A stretch of 64,000 nucleotides of DNA from Diphasiastrum complanatum (Eukaryota; Streptophyta; Lycopodiopsida; Lycopodiales; Lycopodiaceae). The notes beneath the pieces were generated by a model. That model had not been told where the DNA came from and searched no databases. It saw nothing but the letters and a program-made list of their open reading frames with translations. A program made the translations under genes and the position numbers. Every line of letters begins with the position of its first letter. Position 1 is the stretch's first letter. The DNA lies in contig CM055095.1 of NCBI GenBank assembly GCA_029204225.1, positions 57,301,898-57,365,897 of the forward strand. The letters are read 5' to 3'. Positions 21,729 through 33,950 of this stretch are shown one piece after another.

Positions 21729-22560
21729 CTATAGGGTCTTCGATCTTGCGTTGTAGTAGCCCTCCCGCCTGTCAACAAGGGTTAGTTCACTGGATAGGCA
21801 CCTAATTATGCATAGATGCTACTTTAGTTAGCTCCCTACATTTCATCTAACTCTACCACCACTAACACTACTTCCACTAACTCAACTCCCCTAAACTACC
21901 TTCATCATGATTGTAGGTGAAAGGAAAGAGAAGATTAGAAGAGATTGAGAGAAGCGAAGATAGAAAGAGAGAGATAGAGGGTGCGAGTGGAGGTTAGCTC
22001 AAATGCTCCTTATGCTTGCTAATGGAGAAACATTAACTAAGACAACCAATCAACATGAAAATATAAAGCAATGGAAACACAATCAAAAGCATTAGCAAGT
22101 AGTGAATAGAAAATGAGGATGCTTCTCTCCAAAAAGTGGTAGAGTTTCTTCCTTCTCATTAAGCATGAAAAATAGAGTACAAATGGTGCCTTTTTATAAA
22201 TGGGGAAGGCCCTTGCCCCAAAATCCTATTGGCTAATATTTACATTGATCCTATCCATTCATCTTGGACCCAACTTGATCGAAGAGTCCACAAAAAGTAC
22301 ATTGGAAATCACAAGATTCATGTGAGTCCAAAATTGGACCCAACTCTAAAAAAGTAAACTCTAAGTTTAAAATTGACTTTGGGCCTCACGTTTTATTCTA
22401 ATTACAAAGGGGCCCAAGTCTATTATTTTATTTACAACTCAACTTGCATGCTCATTGGGCCATGGGCTTATACATGCAGGATGCCATGCCCTCACAACAC
22501 ATTTTATTGGCCAATATTATTTATTTACAATTCGTTGGGAATACCTCCAATAGAAGCTTA
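21729..22560 (-). mobile_element. 5' LTR of Tat-like element F1
   Basis: Sequence upstream (minus strand) of the TGGCGC primer site. It has a TATA-type box (minus strand CATTTATAAAAAGG, near 22190-22203) and purine-rich GAGAGA runs near 21920-21980. The outer edge near 22560 is inferred from where the second gag fragment begins. Confidence 0.55.
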
Positions 22561-22564
22561 GCAT

Positions 22565-23160
22565 ACCTTTGTTGGATAATTCGAGGATTAAACAAGCAAA
22601 AGGCTGTTTCATGTCCCATAGAATTGCATAGATGACAAATAATATTCAACATTCATCATTTCAATGTTGGACATTTGTTCATGGTGTAATTTTGCTGTAC
22701 AAATTGAACATCGGACATTTTTTGACTAGGAAAGGTCTTAGTGAACTTTTTCGTTGCTTTGCTACTTTGAGTCTGCACCTCTTCCAAAGCTTTCAGATCT
22801 GAGCTATTTAACATGTTCAATATAGTCTCGTACCCCTTCTCTCTTTTCCATTTTAATTTTACTTAAAAGGAGAAAAGGATTTTCTATAAATTTTTGAGAT
22901 TTAAATCTTGTGATGAGGGCTTGCTTTACAAATTCCCAATCTACATGTTCTGTTTCATCTTGATTATAGAACCAATCTTGTGCATCTCCAGTTAAGGCCA
23001 TCGAAAATAGCTTAAGTTTTGCAGAAAAACTTCGCCATATACCTCACATACTTTTAAATAGATTTTGAAAAATCTGATAGGATAAGATAACCCATTATAC
23101 TTTGGAATCTCTAACCGAGGTGACCTTCTAACGACAATTGGAGGAATGTCCATTGTTAAT
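22565..23160 (-). pseudogene. Gypsy Gag fragment, element F2
   Basis: Starts near 23155 with VVRRSPRLEIPKYNGLSYPIRF, shifts frame, and continues as DAQDWFYNQDETEHVDW, FVKQALITRFKSQKF and KREGVRDYIEHVK (open 23001-22804). It then skips the middle of Gag and resumes with a degenerate first knuckle and CHLCNSMGHETAFC, an intact second knuckle, near 22630-22600. It is the same family as F1 and F3, more decayed. The 3' side ends at about 22565. Confidence 0.85.
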
Positions 23161-23394
23161 CAATTCAATTAGACAATGAGATTGGATCTAGATTTTTCAA
23201 ACAAATTCTATTTCAGATCAGATCTGTAAAATTTATATCACTTGACAATAATCCGATTTCTAATTTTTTGGAAAAAGATCTTTGATCAAGCAATCGACAC
23301 TTCTAAATAGAGATTTTTTTTAGAATCACTATCAGAATATAATAGAATGTCTCAAAAATTTGGCAGAGGCTAGTTCTGGTGAATCAGAAACTAG

Positions 23395-24045
23395 AAATAG
23401 TGTTGGCGAAGGTTCCTTGGATGAGGATAGACTTAGCGAAGGTTCATCGTTGTTATTTTGGATAAAAAAATCATTGATCTGACTACTTTCTAACAAATTT
23501 GGATAAAATAAACTCACAAATAGTAAATCTAACTCAAATAAAGCTAGGGTAGAACTAGCGAGGGTTCTTGTAGACGAACAAACAATTTTTCCATCTAGAC
23601 GAGGACTAAAATAGACTTTTTGCAAGATCCTGATAGATCTAATCTTCACCTAACTCACAAATGATGACTTACTATATCTAGAATCCTCAAAAAAGTCAGC
23701 AAAGACTTCGGCAAAGGTTATAAGAGTAATATTGTTATTTTTGCAAAAAAATCGCTTTTTGGAAAAAAATAGGTCAATATGACAATTGGCCTTGACAAAA
23801 ACGTTCACCCAACTCACTGATTATCAAAAATAGTAAATAGGACTGACACAGACTCTGGCGAAGGTTCTTCTTAGAGAACTGATATTTTTGTAGAAAGTTG
23901 TAAAGTTTTCACAAAAGATTACCAACAACTAGATGAATAGTCACTTTGGCCTCTATTTTAAGTATTATTCTTCGTCGACCTGGCAATAGATAGATATGAA
24001 TTACACCTATGCACAATGAATCGGATGAAGGTTCTTTTTCTATAT
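23395..24045 (-). repeat. Stem-loop motif array in the F2 leader
   Basis: Copies of GGCGAAGGTTC-like sequence near 23402, 23432, 23552, 23707, 23852 and 24024, with complementary-type TTCACCTAACTCAC near 23645 and 23799. The 23645/23707 and 23799/23852 pairs have the same spacing as the F1 hairpins. The position is the same: between gag and the 5' end of the element. No primer site or LTR for this copy was found; it ends near 24110. Confidence 0.7.
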
Positions 24046-24119
24046 TTTTAGGGTTTTGGTGATTTTTTGGGTGTTTTTTGATGTTTTTGCAAATCTGTGA
24101 AAAAATCAATATCTACTTA

Positions 24120-24290
24120 ATGAAAGATATGCAAACTCACTAAGAACCTAATCAAACATCAAACATAAGATATGATGAAATTGTTGTCCATACAAAACAA
24201 CTATTGTATTTCACACATGTGGATCCAAAAATAGTATAAAATAAGCATTCAACACAAAAAAAATTACAAGATATTACCAATATAGTGCAC
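24120..24290 (-). mobile_element. Copia LTR fragment, family A
   Basis: Matches the middle of the LTRs of the 36.96-42.44 kb element: ATCAAACAT, TTGTCCATACA, CACACATGTGGAT, CAAAAATAG and TATAGTGCACCA occur in the same order. It is truncated at both ends and abuts an LTR of family B. Confidence 0.75.
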
Positions 24291-24292
24291 CA

Positions 24293-24990
24293 TGTGAAAA
24301 GTACAGTAGTAAGGACCAAAAATGGATCTTTGAATGATCCACAAGGTGATTGTATGCTTGTTAAACAATCTATCAGAAACTAGTCATCAGAAAACAAGAT
24401 CTAGTTTAGCAGCTTGATAGGAAACAAGTAGAGACAATCAAAGCATTGATCAATTAGTATAATCCAACTCCACACGTGTGGAAATAAGGCTGTAGTACGG
24501 CCTGTAGACAGTGTTTACAAAGTGCCAAAGCTGGGTTTCATTGGAAATCAAGAGTAATCACCATACAATGAGAGGAAACTCTTTCTCCTTGAGGCTCCAA
24601 AAAGTTTCTATCTTCTCACTATGGAGAATGGGAATACATAGTAAAACACACTTCCTTTGCAAAGTTAGGTGAAAATCCAGCATGTAATAAAAAAGTAGAC
24701 TCCACTTTCTTGCCCTAATGTGAAAACCCTAGCCTAGATTCAAGAGTCATGCTTGGTAGGTGCATGGCAGGTACAAATCTCATCATAAATCATGGTCTAG
24801 ATACCACAAAGTAGGAATCACTATCACTATGGATCACTTACAATTAATGCATGTGAGTTGCCACGAGTTTCTACAAGCATAATCATGCTAATTCTATGTC
24901 TACAAACTATATGCAAGTTTCATTTATCAAACTAGATAATACATAACCATGTAGCTCGAGTTCTATGTAGGCCAAACTTGGCATTTGGCA
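24293..24990 (-). mobile_element. Copia LTR, family B, probably a lone LTR
   Basis: Begins TGTGAAAAGTACAG and follows 14261-14962 through most of its length, with a shared CACACGTGTGG or CACACATGTG block, CCGTAGTATGGCC-like block and the TATGGAGAA-GGGAATACATAG block. No primer site or gag lies beside it, so it may be a lone LTR or a truncated copy. Confidence 0.7.
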
Positions 24991-25599
24991 TTAATGAGCT
25001 ACATACTTGCATGGTACAACATTTGTAGCAAGCCAAGAAATCAATATGGATTGTTTTTCAATTTTAACACTAACAGTTGGTAACAGTTGTCAACAATAAA
25101 ATATATCGTAAACAGCAACAATGAAATTTATCATTGATTTCTAACATTAGGTAGCTCGTGCAAAAAACCATCTTAATTTTATGTTCTCAAATCTTGCATT
25201 TATTGTTGTTCTTGTGAATTTTCAATATCACTACTATGGATCATATCCACATTAGCGCAATAATATCACTACTATGGAACATATCTACATTATCGGTATT
25301 GACAATAATATCATTATGCAATTGAGATTTTAAAACTAGATGAATTACTCATATTCGAAATCCATTATTTTTGCCAATGAGACAATTGAGAAAGGAACTA
25401 GATCGATTTCTTCAAACATAGAAACATTGTTATTATCACTATCAACAAACTTTACTATGTGGTTCTTAAAATCAATGGATAATCAATTTGAATTTATGAA
25501 GAACCTTTTATAGCCTAAAACAATGTTAATTTGATTTAAGCTCATAATGTGCACAATCAACCTACTCAGAATGTTCTAGTAGTTCAAGCTCCAAATCCA
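24991..25599. other. Unassigned AT-rich DNA
   Basis: No gene seen. A short two-copy duplication of AATATCACTACTATGGA occurs near 25227-25282. Confidence 0.4.
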
Positions 25600-26560
25600 T
25601 TACTTTAACACCCCAAATTTCAGGCTACCTATGGTCACTAACCTTTGAAGCACTTTGAATTTTTGCACAAGATGAGAGTTGATGAAATTGTGAGAGCTTC
25701 CAAAATCTAACACTACGTTAACGTCTTTTCCTAAGATGTTACCCTTAAAACGCAACAAATCATTAAGCTTGAAATACAACATACTAAACTTACATTCACG
25801 TTCACACCCTTCAACCACATTAATTTCAAGTTTGCCAAATTTACGCTACAAATAAATCAATAGCAACCACACTCAATGATGGTTTGTTTCTTCATACAAG
25901 GACATTCTTGATAATATGCCCAATCTTGTTGCAAACAAAGCACAAGTTCTCCTAACTCGCTTTGACCCAAGCTTTAAATTTGTTATTAGAATTTTTAGTT
26001 TTGGGCTTTTTATAGGTGGCTTCTTCAAGCTCACGAAGAATTCATGCTTGTTCTTACATTTATTCTTTTTTGTCTTAGGGTTAAAATGAATTTGACTTTG
26101 ACTTTGTTTACGAGAGGCCACCACCACCGTACTGTCATAAGCACATGACACACAAATGGTATCCTCCAAAGAAATCAAAATACATTCATTTTAATGATCA
26201 AAGTGCAATCCTTGAATGAATTCTCACTTCAATATTTTTTTCAAACAAAAAGAGGTGCCTTCATTGAGAAGTACGTAAATCTTGGATATATAAATACACA
26301 TGTGACAATGCATGAAACACTTTTACATCTCCGAATCATCCATGACTACTAAGACTTAACAACAATTGCTCCTTGAGACCAACTCTTGTCATGGATTTGG
26401 GACTCGAGTCCCTCCACCAAGAGAAAGCCTTTCCCTCGAGGAAAAAAAGACAAGAGAGATGCATTTTGCAGAATAAAATAGCTTGTCCATTGCTAAATCC
26501 AATTTTCCACGACTTCAAGATTCCTATGTTTATGATCTCCCCTAAGCATCTAGGATGATA
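25600..26560 (-). pseudogene. Gypsy gag-zinc knuckle-protease remnant
   Basis: Minus strand, in order: a Gag piece with FLEGKAFSWWRD (26518-26336), a Lys-rich region, a zinc knuckle in one frame (CFVCNKIGHIIKN near 25940-25905, last Cys lost) and a protease start (GKDVNVVLDFGSSHNFIN, 25818-25600), in which D-S-G has become D-F-G. This is a different gypsy lineage from F1-F3: one knuckle and a SHNFI-type protease. Many frame breaks; no LTR found. Confidence 0.75.
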
Positions 26561-28355
26561 ACAAGTGGTTTAAAGGAAAAGATTGCAATTGATCTTACAA
26601 TTATTGTAGTTGTCCAATTTGTTGTAACAAATGATTGTATAATATCAATCAAAAATGGCCTCGTGGACTTGTGCGGACTTTTAGGAATACAGATTTCTCT
26701 GCAACCTCACCCATGACACTATTGTTTTCTGCCATGATAACCTAACAGGGTTAAAATATGCAATCACTTATCTATAGTAATTGAGACCATTGAACTCTTA
26801 AAAAAATATGCACATGTAGGTTGAATCCACTTTTAAAAACTTGACATATCTACAATTAGTTAAGGCGTTATTCCCAAAAATATACATCTTATATTAGGTT
26901 TTCTGATGGCTCCTACTACAATAACCAAGTATAATAGCATGAAAAAAACACCTCCACAAATGTATTTAAACTCCTCTTCCGCAATAAGAGACTTTAGTTC
27001 CTAAAACCCCAAGTTTGATTTAAAACACTTGTGGTTTGCAATTCAACAAAGTTTGTATATCTGATGCCAACAGCATGCACAACTTACAAATCACTCGAAT
27101 TGTACCATTTACAAAGTTACTATTACACTTTCCAGGGATAATGGAAAAACAACAAATGTTTATTCCTTGAATCTATTCCATACTTAAAAAATGGACAATA
27201 GGATTGGTAGAATGTATAGCGATGAATATCAACACAAATTTTACTTGACTTTATGCTCAACCAGCTAAGGCTCTTAATTCAGAGAGCTCTGGAGTTTCAA
27301 CATAACAAGGATACAATCGGTTTATGGTTTTTAGTTCAGACAGCATGAATCTTTAACAAACAGCATTGGTTTTTGCTTAATATCACAGCTATGCATAAAT
27401 AACAAAAACTTCCAAAGATTAGCGTTTTGGACTGTCTATCCAATCCATAGATTGATGTTGTTTCTATATACTGTAAGCTCAAATGGAGCTTAGGTCTACT
27501 TATGACTTATGTTTTGTCTACTTATAATCTATGCTTTGTCATACTAAAATATGACACAAAAATCATTGCTAACTTGCTCTCAGGACAGCAATCTTTCTAC
27601 AAACAGCAAAATCAATTTTCAAAACCCTGTTCCCAGCTTAAAATAGACAAACAAAAATACCCAAACAAAGATAGTAATTCCAACATACAAAATCTTGTCA
27701 AAAGCCCTAGTGTCCAGAAGCATTAATCTGCCCATGATTCTTGGTGAAAATCACTAAGATTTATGCTCCTGCTTAGCTATTTTGCTACAGAAATCCAGCC
27801 GCCCACCAATCGTTGCCCAAAACCTAAAATTTCATATGATTTCTGCAGAAGAATTAGTAGAAATCTTTGTATGGCCAACGCTCTTGTTAAAGGAAACCTG
27901 CCGAATCCCTGTTGCTTCAAAAATCCAGGATCTAACCTAGGTTTTGTCCTGAAAAATGTTAAGAACTAGCAGGACAGCCAACGATTTCTCGAAGGAAAAT
28001 GACCCCCTATCACTGTCCAGAAAAGGATTTTCAAGGATTGCCCTCCCAGAAATCGCCAAAAATCAGCTGAACAGCCAGCGATTTCCTACAAGGAATTAGC
28101 CTAGCTGCAGATTTCTGCCTCAAACTGGCTTCTTACATCCCTAAAAACTGCTTAAAGCAAGCAAAGTTCTAAGTAGCCGTTAAGAACTTTAGCACCAAAT
28201 ACACACCTTGTATGTTGCTATACTTATACACACAAGGGCTGAAAGGGGTGAAAATGCCTCCCTCAGCACAAATAACCTCTTCCAAGATCCCAGATGCTCC
28301 AAGCTCTTGCCGAATCACTGAGTAGCTTTCCTGTTATGCTTCCAATCCAGCTGCA
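26561..28355. other. Unassigned DNA with possible copia leader
   Basis: No supported coding sequence. The right-hand part lies downstream (minus strand) of a primer-binding site at 28356 and could be the leader of an otherwise missing copia element. Confidence 0.35.
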
Positions 28356-28367
28356 GCTCTGATACCA
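28356..28367 (-). promoter_or_regulatory. tRNA-iMet primer-binding site, orphan
   Basis: Minus strand TGGTATCAGAGC, exact. Sequence from 28368 upward should then be a 5' LTR (minus), but no second copy exists here to define it, and no gag was found below. Confidence 0.65.
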
Positions 28368-29395
28368 ATAATACAACCTCCAGGATAAAGCTAAGTAGCT
28401 AGTAGAACAAATCGACCCATCTAACAGGATCATACGGATCCTCCCCCAACCTATGGATTTGGCAATCAGCAAGACAAAGAGCTCCACGCCAAGCAAAATC
28501 TCCAAAAGCAAGGGCCGACATACTCTCCTATGCATGCCCTCCACTGGCCACATCATTCAATGTCCTGTGACACCTTGGCTCACTCACTATAGGAAAGAGG
28601 CCCCATAGCACGTTAATGACAAATATCAAATAGCAGGTACCCAGCCCTAGCAATAGTTACTGACATCAGTCCTATGCAAGTAATAACCACATGCGGAGTA
28701 TACATCACGGCTCAGTACAGCTAGCCAGAGTTAACAAAGGATGTGACATATAGCATACAACATGTGATTCTCAAAACATGCCTTCTGACATTTTTGGCTA
28801 AGTCTTAAGCCTGGCAACCACTCTTAGCCAATATAGCCAAGAAGATTCCTTCTCATGAAAAGATTTAAAATGAAATCTGTAAGTCAAATAGATTACAATG
28901 GTTTCTCTAGGTGAGACAATCTTAGCTGTTATTGGAGTTTGCCAGTTGAAGTAAAAAGTGCCACCTTTTGAGTAGATTACCATAATTCGACATCTTAATA
29001 AGTTTTACTTGCAACAAGCAAGTATGCAGGTTTCAAATTTAGAACATGAAGAGCTGCAAATTATATATGAATAGCCTATTTAACTCTGGAAAAACTCTTC
29101 ATCGAAAACGCTACATGAGCAACTATATTTGACCGAGAGCCTTACAAATATGACTTTCTACAAGTACTAAGCTGTTGCATTACTCTATTCAGCTTGCAGG
29201 ATATTATCGCTATGTTTATAATAGAATGGTGAAATTCTATAAATGCTCATGTATGCTAAATAATCGTAGGCATGGGATCAATGCCTGAAGTAATATAAGC
29301 ACTATAATAGCACCTCTTCGGTAAGTGCTGTTGTTGAAAAGCATCAATATATGAGGCAACTCCCTGAGAGAAAAACTCTCAGTGAGAGACACTCT

Positions 29396-32300
29396 TCAGT
29401 GAGACCCACTAAAGAGCCAATCAAAAACGCCACAGCAATCTTTCCATGTTGCAAGCTTTTTATGGTTGCTTGTTCCTGGCACTACCTGCATCAAAGTTGA
29501 TTGCTTCAGCTGCTAATACGTTCCCTAAAGTTTTGGCTGCTAGCCACACAAATAGGCAGAACTTAAAGCAAAACTATTTCCAGTCAGAAACCATTTGCAT
29601 ATATGATTGCGGGTACTACAACTTTTCATTTACTTCTCGTCTGCAACTTTTAAACAAAGATGGGAGTCAAGATAGCCACATAGCCTCCTCAAAGTGAATA
29701 TCGAGAACTTCCATAATTTAACAAGGAGGGGATAGCAGACCTGATTTTTATGAGAGTCTTGAATGCCAAGAGCGTCATTTGAATTGTCGTCCCCTAGGTG
29801 ATTTCTTGTTTTGAGCTGTTCTGAAACATAAGGTGAAGGATTAGCAACTTTACACTGCTCAAGTGGTTGAGAGTGGGTCTGTTTATCTTCATTGGCTTCA
29901 ACAAGTTGAGAGTAAGCCTCTTTATCTCCATTGGCTTCAACACTAACACTTACAACTGAAAGGCTCTGTGTAAAATCCTCTGGATCTGAATATGACGTCT
30001 TTTCGAAAGACGTATCCTTCCCAGCCACTAAAATCCCATCCTCCAAACTTTCAGATTGATTTGTTATCACTTCTGAGCAAACTTCTACCTTTGCTAGGCT
30101 TTCTTTCTTCAAATTCTGTAAGTCTGTGCTCCTTGACTCAATCAAAGAATTTTCTACATCCATTCCTAAGTCTTCTAGAACTTCAAGAATGCTCTCCTTC
30201 TCAAATGACTTCTTCCAAGCATCATCATGCACACTGACTGGCCATGCTTCCACATCCTCGGTATCAGCACTCTCTGGGCTAATTGAAGAACTCTCCTTGT
30301 CTTCTCTGGAACTTACCTGTACACCCATTATGCATACCTTGGATGGGTCAGTTTCATCTTCTGTAGTTACTGCAATAGCTTCTTTGTCACCTGTATCGTC
30401 CACTAGTTCAGGTTTGCTGCAAATATCCTGTTCTTTGTTCTCTCTACCTAATGGTGTGACTGCAAACTTCCCATTGGGAACAGTTGTAATAAGCCCAGGT
30501 ACAAGAGAATCTACATTCCTGTGTTCATCTGAAACAATCACTGCCGTTGTCTCCTTGTTATTGTCCAGAATATGCTTATTACATAGGTCTTCAGAGTCCA
30601 GCTTGGAGACATATTCTGTCACAAACTTGATATCAATGAGCTGTTTTAGCATTGTTTCATCTACATTGACGCTGGGAGTTGTAGTGCACTTGTAAACTGA
30701 ATCAAAATTATCTTCAGCAGGGGATGCAGTTTCTGGGACTTCATTAGAAAAGTCATTGACCCCCACGCAACCTTCCTCGGTGGCCTTGGAATCAAGTTCT
30801 GTGTTGTTGGGTGAATCACACTGAACTTCTCTGCAACTATCACCAAAAGGCTTTGAAGCACAAGCATCCAATATTAGTTGGTCTGTGCTCCCAGCTGAAA
30901 GCTTTGACTTGCTTTCATTAGGGTTTGCACATTGATTGTCTTCTTGATGATCAACAAATGAGCTATTGGAAATAGTCTCCCAGTCTACCAATCTATCATA
31001 TGGCCTTGAAGTGTTTGGAGAAATGACCCCCGGATCTTCAGAACCAGCTATTTGTCTCTCATTTTTATGCTGAGATGGCCCAGCATCATCATTTGAAACT
31101 CTTACCCACTCTTCTGTGTTGTTGAGAATCTCATCTTTCTCTTCTGAAGAAGAAATTCTGCAACTGTTGTCCTGCAGCCTCGGGCTTGGGCTTGACAAAT
31201 AATCATCTTGCTCTTCGAAAGATCCACATAAGGATCCATCCCTTTCAGTATCCTTGTCTGTCACCAACGTTCGGATCATTCACTATACTGTTACACGAAA
31301 ACAGGTGTTCCTGTTTCGTCTATAAAGTAAAATATCATAAACATGCAGGAAACAGGGACGAAGGGTCTACATCTTTAACTATCACCAGCAATATATTGAA
31401 AAAGGACTAAAAGAGACAGATTACAGCTTTACTTCCCCACCGAACTACAGGTCCTAGAATGTAGAAAAATAAGACTTTGCAATCATACACTCTAAGGCTC
31501 AAACAACTGCTCGTTTGCGCATCGCTTTTACAGAAAAAGATTGTCTTCAATGCTGCTTAAGAATTGAATGCATCGTCTCTACTCTAAGATTTGATTGCAA
31601 CAAAATTATTGAGTACTTTCAGCCTAATAAAACTTAAATACTTGTGCTTTTCTTTTTCTTTACCTCGGTAAGTAAAGAGCTTCAGAACAACGTTCACCTG
31701 TATTGATATCAGCCCATTGTACAATTTCCCGAAAGGTCTATAAGTACGTTATATTTTCAGGTCCGTACTGGGCAGAAAGTCGTGCATAGTTTGAAACGAA
31801 ACGCATTGACTATAAGTAGACTAAAAGATCATTTTTCACATGCCCAGAATACGACTCTTTTTGAATTTTTTCGAAGTAAATGTCAAACTAATAACATGCA
31901 TAGTTCAACTACAAAGAACACAGTAAGCATAAACGTCTTTCCCTAACGTATATTCTCCTAATATTCCAAAGAGCAACACAGCACTCTTCTTGAGACATCG
32001 CAGTAAGGATCAAGGCCCATTCAATACAGTACATGTTGGTAAAATTACTTATATTATGGTGCAGCGAGAGCTTCTCTGTTTTCTAATAAGGAATATACTG
32101 CAGTATAGGTGTTGTTAGACAAATGTACTAAGTAATGGATGAAGAAGAACTAAGACGGAAAGTAAAATTGAACCATGCAACAATGAACTCCAGCCTAAAG
32201 ATCTTGCCAACGAAAATCGAAGTTCTTGGAAATAGACGATAAAGAAAATTGAGGGTAATCCGTCCAACAGACTCTGGATTAACGAGCTTTAAACTTAAAA

Positions 32301-32502
32301 GAGGCAGAAAAACTTATCATGCGCAAAGCAGATTCGACAAGAGGAAAATGGAATTCTTGAAATGAAGTGTGGAGTCCACAAGAAAAGGCCATTAACCCGA
32401 AATGATGAGAGAATAATCACCATGCGGTTGCTGCTGCTCCTGGCCTTTAGCTGCTTCGGTTTTCCTGCGAGCAGCTTTGCGTTTCCTTGGCCCCGATGGC
32501 AT
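29396..32502 (-). CDS. Three-exon plant-specific gene, basic N-terminus and CCG C-terminal motif, function unknown
   Basis: Proposed exons: 32502-32421, 31257-29741 and 29485-29396; introns of 1163 and 255 bases, both GT...AG, phases 1 and 0. Predicted protein 562 residues. Exon 1 gives MPSGPRKRKAARRKTEAAK, a basic, nuclear-signal-like start. Exon 2 (505 codons, open throughout) is rich in Ser, Glu and Asp, with no membrane segment, and looks disordered. Exon 3 ends in TWKDCCGVFDWLFSGSH. I recall land-plant proteins that start MPSG.KKRKA and end in a W..CCG.F motif; their function is not known to me. The frame is maintained across both junctions, and the ends match that family, which supports the model. 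Doubts: intron 1 has a weak pyrimidine tract, and an alternative start exists at 31279. It is the only likely host gene here. Confidence 0.72.
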
Positions 32503-33539
32503 TCTAGGAATTTTGCGCTACTCCAAAAGCTTACCACAACCACCCCGCTGATAGCAACGAGCCACTGCTGCCACTCTCACCTTCTTCCTAGCATTTAAAA
32601 CTTCTGCAGCTCTCACTCATAATGATAAGATGCAAGAAAGAAATTTACAATAGTATCCACGAACGTCGTCCGGACAACTTTCCAAGGTTTCCGTAACTCT
32701 CCCTAATCCATCAGCTTAATGTCTATACGAACAACTGCATTAAAATCCTCTGCACTTGTCACTCCAACTTACGACAAACTCCTTCCAAAACAAGAACAAA
32801 GCATCCATGCTCCACAAAAGCTACGTTACTCTCCAGGGGCTGCATCTGCACTCTTCCTAGGCTGTTATCTAGTCTTTCAGCCACGTATCTGCCTAGCCTC
32901 CATTTGAATCATTTCCTTGCCACCTCATCAGTAGCCTATATCTTCATTATCATCTTTCCACTAACCATATCAGGCAACGTAGCTATTATCACTACGCATG
33001 GCAGCATAAACTGAAAGACAACAAAGACTTGCCACATGCCAGCCTCTGCATCTTCATCCCTTATGGCTGGTCGGCACTCCTGCTCAGTGCTTCCCCTCAG
33101 CAAACCTCCACCTCCCCAAAAAGGCCAAAACCATCACTCATTTCATGAAACAGATAGAAAACCTACAACTTACAAGACTCAAAAAGTTACCAGAATACAC
33201 AGCATATCCATTTTCTGTCCATAATCCTTGGCTCAAAACACAGCCAAAAGCTGAGGATTCACTCGTTTTTCCTTTGATCTCACAGCAAAAACTCACCACT
33301 TACTCTTCTTCCTTCCTTTGTCTTTCATCTGCGCATTGGATCGGATTTACCCTCTCCTCCATCTCTCTCCCTCTCTCTCTCTCTCTCTTTTCTCCTGTTT
33401 TCATCTGCCTTTGTTCCGACCATTTCTCTCGTCTTCTAGCAAACCCGCTTAACACTACCTATTCTTCTCACAGCCACTCGGATGCTACCCACGTGGCAGA
33501 TTCTCCACCTGGACCTCTTTGAATGGCTAATCTCACAAC
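32503..33539 (-). promoter_or_regulatory. Upstream region of the three-exon gene
   Basis: About 1 kb upstream of the start codon with no other gene. A CT-rich run at 33358-33398 (GA-rich on the gene's strand) is of the kind often found in plant 5' leaders or core promoters. No clear TATA box could be assigned, and a 5'-leader intron cannot be excluded. Confidence 0.35.
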
Positions 33540-33605
33540 AGCGTGGCAAGATCTAAACGGTTATGATGAATCTGACGATGCGGGCTTCGAGTCCTGCCGT
33601 GCCAA
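33540..33605 (+). other. tRNA-like A box/B box pair, possible SINE scrap
   Basis: TGGCAAGATCTAAACGG near 33544 resembles a pol III A box and GGGCTTCGAGTCC near 33582 a B box, at roughly tRNA spacing. No matching acceptor stem can be formed, so it is not a working tRNA gene. Confidence 0.3.
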
Positions 33606-33740
33606 TAAAATACACTAGGTCGGAAGCATCAACGCAAAATGCTTCTTCCTTTTTTCTGCTTTCATTTCTTGACTAAATAATATATTAAAAGCCCCCTTTT
33701 CCACCCCACCCACCCATATATGTTGGGCATTGGCATTATT

Positions 33741-33742
<2 letters not shown>

Positions 33743-33773
<31 letters not shown>
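33743..33773. repeat. (AT)n microsatellite
   Basis: About 15 uninterrupted AT units. Confidence 0.95.
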
Positions 33774-33776
<3 letters not shown>

Positions 33777-33847
33777 AGGGGCCCATTTTTGGATGGCCCC
33801 AATTTCAACAAGGTCAACATGTGTCACCAAGGAGTCCAACCAAATCT

Positions 33848-33850
<3 letters not shown>

Positions 33851-33883
<33 letters not shown>
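33851..33883. repeat. (AC)n microsatellite
   Basis: About 16 AC units, 78 bp after the AT tract. Confidence 0.95.
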
Positions 33884-33886
<3 letters not shown>

Positions 33887-33950
33887 TTGGATATGAAAAC
33901 TAATCACTTGCTCCACGAAAACAAGAAAGTTGCCCTCCCTAGACCCGTTA

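Larger units (their letters stand above)
17400..22560 (-). mobile_element. Tat-like gypsy element F1 (5' half)
   Basis: Minus strand, in order: LTR (about 22560-21729), TGGCGC primer site, 1.37-kb leader with a hairpin array, gag, four zinc knuckles, protease. RT, RNase H and integrase are absent; the copy ends near 17400 against a copia RNase H scrap. A TGGCGC primer site with a Retrotrans_gag-type Gag points to the Tat/Athila branch of gypsy. Two more copies lie at 22.56-24.1 and 60.5-62.96 kb. Confidence 0.75.

Noticed and set aside
28798-28983. 61-residue minus-strand frame downstream of the host gene
   Set aside because: Too short, no recognised motif, and no splice support linking it to the gene.
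30126-30695. 189-residue plus-strand frame inside the host gene
   Set aside because: It is the antisense shadow of the large Ser/Glu-rich exon.
33540-33605. tRNA gene suggested by a TTCGAGTCC T-loop-like sequence
   Set aside because: No acceptor stem pairs and the T-arm has a mismatch; at best a SINE scrap.
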